Shown one piece after another: positions 58,740-64,000 of a stretch of DNA of 64,000 nt. A program made the position numbers and the translations under genes. The notes under the pieces are model-generated. The model made no database searches. It was given only the letters and a program-made list of their open reading frames with translations, and was not told the DNA's origin. The stretch comes from Citrobacter youngae (GTDB taxonomy: Bacteria > Pseudomonadota > Gammaproteobacteria > Enterobacterales > Enterobacteriaceae). The stretch is from NCBI RefSeq assembly GCF_003818115.1, contig NZ_RPOI01000015.1, forward strand, positions 1 through 64,000, read 5' to 3'. The first letter of the stretch is position 1. Each line of letters begins with the position of its first letter.

Positions 58740-59702
58740 ATGGCTATTTCATCGCGTAACGCACTTCTCGGTGCACTGGCATTCATCGCATTTCAGGCCC
58801 AGGCGGTGAACGTCACCGTCGCCTATCAGACCTCCGCTGAACCGGCCAAAGTGGCGCAGGCGGATAACACCTTTGCTAAAGAGAGCGGGGCCACCGTTGA
58901 CTGGCGCAAATTCGACAGCGGCGCGAGCATCGTGCGTGCGCTGGCTTCCGGCGATGTGCAGATTGGCAATCTCGGCTCCAGCCCGCTGGCGGTCGCTGTC
59001 AGTCAGCAGGTGCCGATTGAGGTTTTCCTGCTGGCATCAAAACTTGGCAATTCTGAAGCGCTGGTGGTGAAGAAAAATATCAGTAAACCGCAAGATTTAG
59101 TGGGTAAACGCGTTGCGGTGCCGTTTATCTCCACTACCCATTACAGCCTGTTGGCGGCGCTAAAACACTGGGGCATCAAGCCCGGTCAGGTGGAGATTGT
59201 GAACCTGCAGCCGCCGGCGATTATTGCCGCATGGCAGCGCGGGGATATTGACGGCGCGTACGTCTGGGCTCCTGCGGTCAATGCACTGGAAAAAGACGGC
59301 AAGGTGTTAACCGACTCATCGCAGGTTGGCGAGTGGGGCGCACCGACGCTGGACGTGTGGGTGGTGCGCAAAGATTTTGCCGAGAAGCATCCTGAGGTGG
59401 TGAAAGCCTTTGCCAAAAGCGCGATTGATGCGCAGCAACCTTATATCGCTAATCCCGATGAGTGGCTGAAGCAGCCGGAGAATATCAGCAAATTGTCGCG
59501 TTTAAGCGGCGTGCCGGAAGCGGATGTGCCGGGACTGGTGAAAGGTAACACTTACCTGACGCCGCAACAGCAGACTGCCGAACTGACCGGACCGGTGAAC
59601 AAAGCGATTATCGACACCGCGCAGTTCCTCAAAGAGCAGGGCAAAGTCCCCGCCGTCGCGACAGATTACAGCCAGTACGTTACCGATCGCTTCGTGCAAT
59701 AA
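58740..59702 (+). CDS. tauA: Taurine-binding periplasmic protein TauA
   Basis: 320 residues, equal to E. coli TauA. Sec signal (MAISSRNALLGALAFIAFQAQA), then an SsuA/TauA binding-protein fold (VTVAYQTSAEPAKVAQADNTFAKE, IGNLGSSPLAVAVSQQVPIEVF). It binds taurine and hands it to TauC. ACAGGAGAG precedes the ATG. The operon is expected to respond to sulfate starvation through Cbl/CysB. Confidence 0.95.
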   Translation: MAISSRNALLGALAFIAFQAQAVNVTVAYQTSAEPAKVAQADNTFAKESGATVDWRKFDSGASIVRALASGDVQIGNLGSSPLAVAVSQQVPIEVFLLASKLGNSEALVVKKNISKPQDLVGKRVAVPFISTTHYSLLAALKHWGIKPGQVEIVNLQPPAIIAAWQRGDIDGAYVWAPAVNALEKDGKVLTDSSQVGEWGAPTLDVWVVRKDFAEKHPEVVKAFAKSAIDAQQPYIANPDEWLKQPENISKLSRLSGVPEADVPGLVKGNTYLTPQQQTAELTGPVNKAIIDTAQFLKEQGKVPAVATDYSQYVTDRFVQ

Positions 59703-59714
59703 AAGGAGGCGCTG

Positions 59715-60482
59715 ATGCTGCAAATCTCTCACCTCGCAGCCAGCTACGGTGGAAAACCGGTGCTGGATGATATCAACCTGACGCTTGATAGCGGCGAACT
59801 GCTGGTGGTACTCGGGCCTTCCGGCTGCGGCAAAACCACGCTGCTAAATCTGATTGCCGGGTTTGTGCCGTATCAGCACGGCAGCATTACGCTGTCAGGT
59901 AAGAAGGTGGAAGGTCCGGGCGCGGAACGCGGGGTGGTATTCCAGAACGAAGGTCTGCTGCCCTGGCGTAACGTGCAGGATAATGTGGCCTTTGGTCTGC
60001 AACTGGCAGGGGTAGAGAAAGTGCAGCGTCAGCGTATCGCCCAGGAGATGTTGCAGAAAGTAGGGTTGGACGGTGCAGGAAAACGTTTTATCTGGCAGCT
60101 TTCTGGCGGCCAGCGCCAGCGTGTTGGTATTGCCCGGGCGCTGGCGGCCAATCCACAGCTCCTGCTGCTCGATGAACCGTTTGGTGCGCTCGACGCGTTT
60201 ACCCGCGAGCAGATGCAAACTCTGCTGCTGAAGTTGTGGCATGAGACGGGTAAACAGGTGCTGTTGATTACGCACGATATTGAAGAAGCGGTGTTTATGG
60301 CGACAGAGCTGGTATTGCTGTCGCCAGGCCCGGGCCGGGTACTGGAGCGTCTGCCGCTGAATTTCGCCCGGCGCTTTGTGGCTGGAGAGTCGAGTCGCAG
60401 CATTAAGTCCGATCCGAAGTTTATCGCCATGCGCGAATACGTGCTAAGTCGCGTCTTTGCGCAACGGGAGGTATTTTCATGA
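59715..60482 (+). CDS. tauB: Taurine ABC transporter ATPase TauB
   Basis: 255 residues, equal to E. coli. Walker [11 protein letters not shown]-loop [11 protein letters not shown], signature [14 protein letters not shown], Walker [13 protein letters not shown] and switch His in [10 protein letters not shown]. It energises taurine import. The start follows AAAAGGAGG; the stop overlaps tauC by 4 bases. Confidence 0.95.
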   Translation: MLQISHLAASYGGKPVLDDINLTLDSGELLVVLGPSGCGKTTLLNLIAGFVPYQHGSITLSGKKVEGPGAERGVVFQNEGLLPWRNVQDNVAFGLQLAGVEKVQRQRIAQEMLQKVGLDGAGKRFIWQLSGGQRQRVGIARALAANPQLLLLDEPFGALDAFTREQMQTLLLKLWHETGKQVLLITHDIEEAVFMATELVLLSPGPGRVLERLPLNFARRFVAGESSRSIKSDPKFIAMREYVLSRVFAQREVFS

Positions 60483-61309
60483 GCGTGGTGATTAATGATA
60501 AACCCCGTCGCCAGCGCGCGCTCAACTGGCGCTGGCCGTTCTCGCGGCAGATTACCTTAAGCCTTGGTACGCTGGCCGTCATTCTGGCGGTGTGGTGGAC
60601 GGTGGCAGCGTTGCAACTAATCAGCCCGCTGTTTTTGCCGCCGCCAGGGCAGGTTTTGCAAAAACTGCTCGTTATTGCCGGGCCACAGGGATTTATGGAT
60701 GCCACGCTGTGGCAACATTTGGCAGCGAGCCTGGCGCGAATTGTTATCGCCCTGCTGGCCGCCGTGCTGCTGGGCGTCCCGGTTGGGATCGCGATGGGTC
60801 TGAGCCCGACGATGCGCGGCATTCTCGATCCGATCATTGAATTATACCGTCCGGTTCCGCCACTGGCCTATTTACCGCTGATGGTGATCTGGTTTGGTAT
60901 TGGTGAAACCTCCAAGATCTTGCTGATCTACCTGGCGATTTTCGCGCCTGTTGCGATGTCGGCGCTGGCCGGTGTCCGCAGCGCGCAGCAGGTAAGAGTA
61001 CGCGCCGCACAATCACTAGGGGCCAGCCGTGCGCAGGTGTTGTGGTTTGTTATTTTACCCGGTGCATTGCCGGAAATACTCACCGGGCTGCGCATCGGGC
61101 TGGGTGTCGGCTGGTCAACGCTGGTGGCCGCAGAGCTGATTGCCGCCACGCGAGGTTTGGGTTTTATGGTCCAGTCCGCCGGTGAATTTCTGGCAACGGA
61201 TGTGGTGCTGGCGGGGATCGCGGTAATTGCCGTTATCGCCTTTATTTTAGAACTGGGTCTGCGCGCGCTTCAACGTCGTCTGACGCCCTGGCATGGAGAA
61301 GTACAATGA
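60479..61309 (+). CDS. tauC: Taurine ABC transporter permease TauC
   Basis: 276 residues with six predicted membrane helices. The permease loop [33 protein letters not shown] lies near residue 180, and [27 protein letters not shown] is typical of SsuC/TauC. It is coupled to tauB and tauD by ATGA overlaps on both sides. Confidence 0.95.
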   Translation: MSVVINDKPRRQRALNWRWPFSRQITLSLGTLAVILAVWWTVAALQLISPLFLPPPGQVLQKLLVIAGPQGFMDATLWQHLAASLARIVIALLAAVLLGVPVGIAMGLSPTMRGILDPIIELYRPVPPLAYLPLMVIWFGIGETSKILLIYLAIFAPVAMSALAGVRSAQQVRVRAAQSLGASRAQVLWFVILPGALPEILTGLRIGLGVGWSTLVAAELIAATRGLGFMVQSAGEFLATDVVLAGIAVIAVIAFILELGLRALQRRLTPWHGEVQ

Positions 61310-62157
61310 GTGAACGTCTGAGCATTACCCCGCTGGGGCCGTATATTGGCGCACAAATCACCGGTGCGGATTTGGCGCGCCCGCTGAGCGATAACCAGTT
61401 TGAGCAGCTTTATCACGCCGTACTGCGTCACCAGGTGGTGTTTCTGCGTGAGCAGGTGATTACGCCGCAACAGCAGCGTGCGCTGGCGCTGCGTTTTGGC
61501 GATCTGCATATTCACCCGGTCTATCCGCATGCCGAAGGAGTAGAAGAAATTATCGTGCTGGATACCCATAACGATAATCCGCCGGATAACGACAACTGGC
61601 ACACCGATGTCACCTTTATCGACACGCCGCCTGCCGGGGCGATTTTAGCGGCGAAAGAGCTGCCATCAACCGGGGGCGACACCCTGTGGACCAGCGGGAT
61701 TGCCGCTTATGAAGCGCTCTCTGAGCCGTTTCGTCAGTTGCTGAGCGGCCTGCGGGCAGAGCATGATTTCCGTAAATCATTTCAGGAGTACAAATACCGT
61801 AAGACGGAAGAAGAGCACCAGCGCTGGCTGGACGCGGTGGCCAAACATCCCCCGTTACTGCATCCGGTGGTGCGCACGCATCCGGTAAGCGGTAAACAGG
61901 CGCTGTTTGTGAACGAGGGATTTACCACGCGGATTGTGGATGTCACGGAGAAAGAGAGCGAAGCGCTACTCGGGTTCCTGTTTGCGCATGTCACTAAACC
62001 AGAGTTTCAGGTGCGCTGGCGCTGGCAGCCTGATGATGTGGCGATTTGGGATAACCGCGTGACGCAACATTACGCCAATGCGGATTATCTGCCGCAGCGG
62101 CGCATTATGCATCGGGCCACGATTTTAGGGGATAAGCCGTTCTATCGTGCGTCGTGA
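61306..62157 (+). CDS. tauD: Taurine dioxygenase TauD
   Basis: 283 residues, equal to E. coli. An Fe(II)/2-oxoglutarate dioxygenase that converts taurine to sulfite and aminoacetaldehyde. The iron ligands are His99 and Asp101 in NWHTDVTF and a late His in NRVTQHYAN; the 2-oxoglutarate-binding Arg lies in RRIMHRAT. It overlaps tauC by 4 bases and ends the operon. The sulfite made feeds cysteine synthesis. Confidence 0.96.
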   Translation: MSERLSITPLGPYIGAQITGADLARPLSDNQFEQLYHAVLRHQVVFLREQVITPQQQRALALRFGDLHIHPVYPHAEGVEEIIVLDTHNDNPPDNDNWHTDVTFIDTPPAGAILAAKELPSTGGDTLWTSGIAAYEALSEPFRQLLSGLRAEHDFRKSFQEYKYRKTEEEHQRWLDAVAKHPPLLHPVVRTHPVSGKQALFVNEGFTTRIVDVTEKESEALLGFLFAHVTKPEFQVRWRWQPDDVAIWDNRVTQHYANADYLPQRRIMHRATILGDKPFYRAS

Positions 62158-62171
62158 GTTCCTGACCGGTG

Positions 62172-62250
62172 CCGATTGTGGGCCGGATAAGCGTAGCGCC
62201 ATCCGACACCGTGCCGGATGGCGGCGTAAACACCTTATCCGGTCTACAAA
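62172..62250. repeat. BIME between tauD and the OlsF-like gene
   Basis: Two opposed REP units (GGGCCGGATAAGCGTAGCG... and GCCGGATGGCGGCGTAAAC...) lie between convergent genes. The stop codon of the minus-strand gene lies inside the second one. Confidence 0.82.
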
Positions 62251-63950
62251 CCTAAATGCGGTCCGATATACCGCTGGTAGCGATTTGCCTTCAGATACGT
62301 TAAATCCACCAGTACCAGACCATCCACGCAGTTGTTAAAGTCCGGGTCGCTGCCAAAGTCGATAAACTGTACGCCACCTGGCTCGCACACTTCGGAATAT
62401 TGCTTGTAGAGTGGTGGAATACCACAACCAAGGTTGCCGAGCAGCGACTTCAGCCGCGTCAGGTCTTCACTGTAATTTTCCCCGCCAAACTGCGCCAGTG
62501 CGTCGGGTAACGAGGCCGGGTACGGTCGGCGTGACTCCGCCAGCGGATGTGTTGCCGGAAACCACAGGCGATAAAAGGCAACCAGCAAATCGCGGGCCGA
62601 AGGCGGTAGCCCACCAGAAATAGAAACCGGGCCAAACAGGTAGCGATAGTGTGGATGGCGCGCCAGATACGCGCCGATACCGGACCACAGATAGTCCAGG
62701 CCGCGGCGTCCCCAGTAGCGTGGCTGAATAAAGCTGCGCCCCAGCTCAATGCCGTGCTGGAGGATATCGTCCATCCGTTCGTCGTAATGAAACAGGCTAT
62801 AGCTGTAAATGCCGTCCAGCCCGCGCTTTTCCATCTGTAGGGCGGTCGGCATAAAGCGGTAGGCACCGACGATCTCCAAATCGTCTTCATCCCACAGGAT
62901 CAGATGCAGGTAGTCATCGTCGTAACTGTCGATGTCGCGGCGTTTGCCGCTACCTTCGCCTACCGCGCGGAAGGCGATTTCCCGCAGACGGCCCAGCTCA
63001 CGTAGCAACGGAACCTCTTCCTGACTATTACGCTGCCATAGATAGATAACCTTACCGTCTGCTGTACGCCCCAGGCACTCGGCCTGGTGTAGCTCGCGCT
63101 TGAGCAGGGCACGGGGTTCCGGGCGAGCGATCGCGCTTTCGGTTTTAAAGACGCCCGGCCGTCCTTTTCCCAGTAGCTGAACGTGTCGGTAGCACTTGTC
63201 TGTCATTTCTCGCGGCGTAGTTTGCGGGTTGCACCATGTCGTCCACGCAATTTGCTCGCCAAAGGTCACCGGCAGGTTGCTGTTCCGGCGGCGAAACATC
63301 TGCTGCATTAACAACAGCATCGGCAGGTTTTGCGATACCAGTGCGCTGGCATAAAACAGCGTACTGTTGCGTGCCTCAATCCACGCAGGTAAGAGCGGTG
63401 CACGGTATTTGGCGGCGAGCTTAATAAAGCCGGAGTGCCATTTTTTATCGTGAATGCCGCGCCGGGTTATGCGCGAAACTTCACCGGCCGGGAAGAAGAT
63501 CAGCACACCGCCGTTTTGCAACTGTCGATCCATCAGCTGTAGCGCTGCTTTAGCGGTGCGGCCATTGATATTATCCACCGGAATAAACAGCGAACTGAGC
63601 GGTTCGAGATGAGTGAGCATGCGGTTGGTGACGACTTTAACATCGCGGCGAACGCGAGAAACGGCGTACAGCAGGGCCAGGCCGTCGAGTGTGCCGGTAG
63701 GGTGGTTGGCGATGATAACCAGCGGCCCTTGTTCGGGAATTTGTTCCAGACTACGGACCGGAATTTGACAGTGAATGTTGAGATGCTCCAGCACCTGTTC
63801 GACGGTATCTAACCCTTTCAGATGGCGGTGACGAGCGGCAAACTGTTGGAATTCCTCTTCATGTAACAGTTTTCTCAGCACTTTTTTTTGCCACGGGGCG
63901 GGCCTCGCCTCTGGCCACAGGTCGTCGATGACATTGTCGAGACTAAACAT
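62244..63950 (-). CDS. Bifunctional acyltransferase, OlsF-like (PlsC domain plus OlsB-type GNAT domain)
   Basis: 568 residues. The N-terminal part (about 60-250) is an acylglycerolphosphate-acyltransferase-like domain with NHPTGTLDG (the His-x5-Asp site of this subgroup) and FFPAGEVSRI. The C-terminal half (about 285-540) resembles OlsB-type N-acyltransferases (ELGRLREIAFRAVGEGSG, LILWDEDDLEIVGAYRFM, ELGRSFIQPRYWGRRGLDYLWSGIGAYL). Such fusions (OlsF in Serratia) make ornithine lipids from ornithine and acyl-ACP. A strong GAGGAGGAG precedes the ATG. The activity is inferred; a related haemolysin-type annotation is also possible. Confidence 0.8.
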   Translation of the reverse strand: MFSLDNVIDDLWPEARPAPWQKKVLRKLLHEEEFQQFAARHRHLKGLDTVEQVLEHLNIHCQIPVRSLEQIPEQGPLVIIANHPTGTLDGLALLYAVSRVRRDVKVVTNRMLTHLEPLSSLFIPVDNINGRTAKAALQLMDRQLQNGGVLIFFPAGEVSRITRRGIHDKKWHSGFIKLAAKYRAPLLPAWIEARNSTLFYASALVSQNLPMLLLMQQMFRRRNSNLPVTFGEQIAWTTWCNPQTTPREMTDKCYRHVQLLGKGRPGVFKTESAIARPEPRALLKRELHQAECLGRTADGKVIYLWQRNSQEEVPLLRELGRLREIAFRAVGEGSGKRRDIDSYDDDYLHLILWDEDDLEIVGAYRFMPTALQMEKRGLDGIYSYSLFHYDERMDDILQHGIELGRSFIQPRYWGRRGLDYLWSGIGAYLARHPHYRYLFGPVSISGGLPPSARDLLVAFYRLWFPATHPLAESRRPYPASLPDALAQFGGENYSEDLTRLKSLLGNLGCGIPPLYKQYSEVCEPGGVQFIDFGSDPDFNNCVDGLVLVDLTYLKANRYQRYIGPHLGL

Positions 63951-64000
63951 AGCGGCTCCTCCTCTGTCCTTTTGTGACAGTAGAAGGGCGATGTGTCGGT

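Overview
The window is a chromosomal segment of an enteric bacterium. Gene content and order point to Citrobacter or a close relative (inference). The stretch foxA, yahN, yahO, prpR, prpBCDE matches what I recall of Salmonella. lacI/lacZ, mhpRABCDFET, mmuPM, afuABC and tauABCD carry products almost identical to E. coli or Citrobacter proteins. REP/BIME palindromes fill many gene gaps, as in this family. I saw no rRNA, tRNA, CRISPR array, insertion sequence or prophage.

Layout. 1-2.1 kb: the end of a PepT-like peptidase translationally coupled to a DcuC-family carrier. 2.1-3.4 kb: an AT-rich patch with two uncharacterised genes and a possible 12-codon leader. 3.4-5.0 kb: a LysE-type exporter divergent from a LysR regulator. 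5.0-16.5 kb: an iron-acquisition region. It holds an AraC-type regulator with a Fur box, the ferrioxamine receptor foxA, a small lipoprotein, a second TonB-dependent receptor flanked by two near-identical hairpins, and a divergent siderophore ABC transporter operon that ends in an RpiR/SIS-type regulator. 16.6-20.6 kb: yccM, a DosC-like globin-coupled diguanylate cyclase, yahN and yahO. 20.6-28.0 kb: the methylcitrate pathway, with prpR divergent from prpBCDE, a clear sigma-54 promoter and PrpR-type palindromes. 28.1-32.4 kb: lacZ and lacI without lacY or lacA, but with the promoter, CRP site, O1 and the intragenic O2 kept.

32.5-39.3 kb is mixed: a methyltransferase, a GlxA/FtrA-type regulator, an MBL-fold hydrolase, ymjA, a cold-shock-domain protein, yeeN, and an AT-rich cluster with a hexapeptide acyltransferase, a type A chloramphenicol acetyltransferase and an ABM-domain monooxygenase. 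39.3-47.9 kb: mhpR divergent from mhpABCDFET for 3-(3-hydroxyphenyl)propionate breakdown, with most junctions tightly coupled. 48.0-50.5 kb: mmuPM behind three tandem MetJ boxes. 50.6-58.4 kb (minus strand): one six-gene unit, uhpA-like, uhpB-like, uhpC-like, afuA, afuB, afuC, joining an external sugar-phosphate sensor to an ABC importer. 58.7-62.2 kb: tauABCD. 62.2-63.95 kb: a bifunctional acyltransferase resembling OlsF.

Together these are mostly scavenging modules: iron (two siderophore systems), propionate, galactosides, aromatic acids, S-methylmethionine, sugar phosphates and taurine. Each has a local regulator or a recognisable operator. I found no gene cluster that clearly forms an unknown system. 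The most unusual points are the paired hairpins around the second receptor, the RpiR regulator in a siderophore operon, the lac locus without permease, the UhpC-AfuA coupling and the resistance-type CAT in an AT-rich accessory patch.
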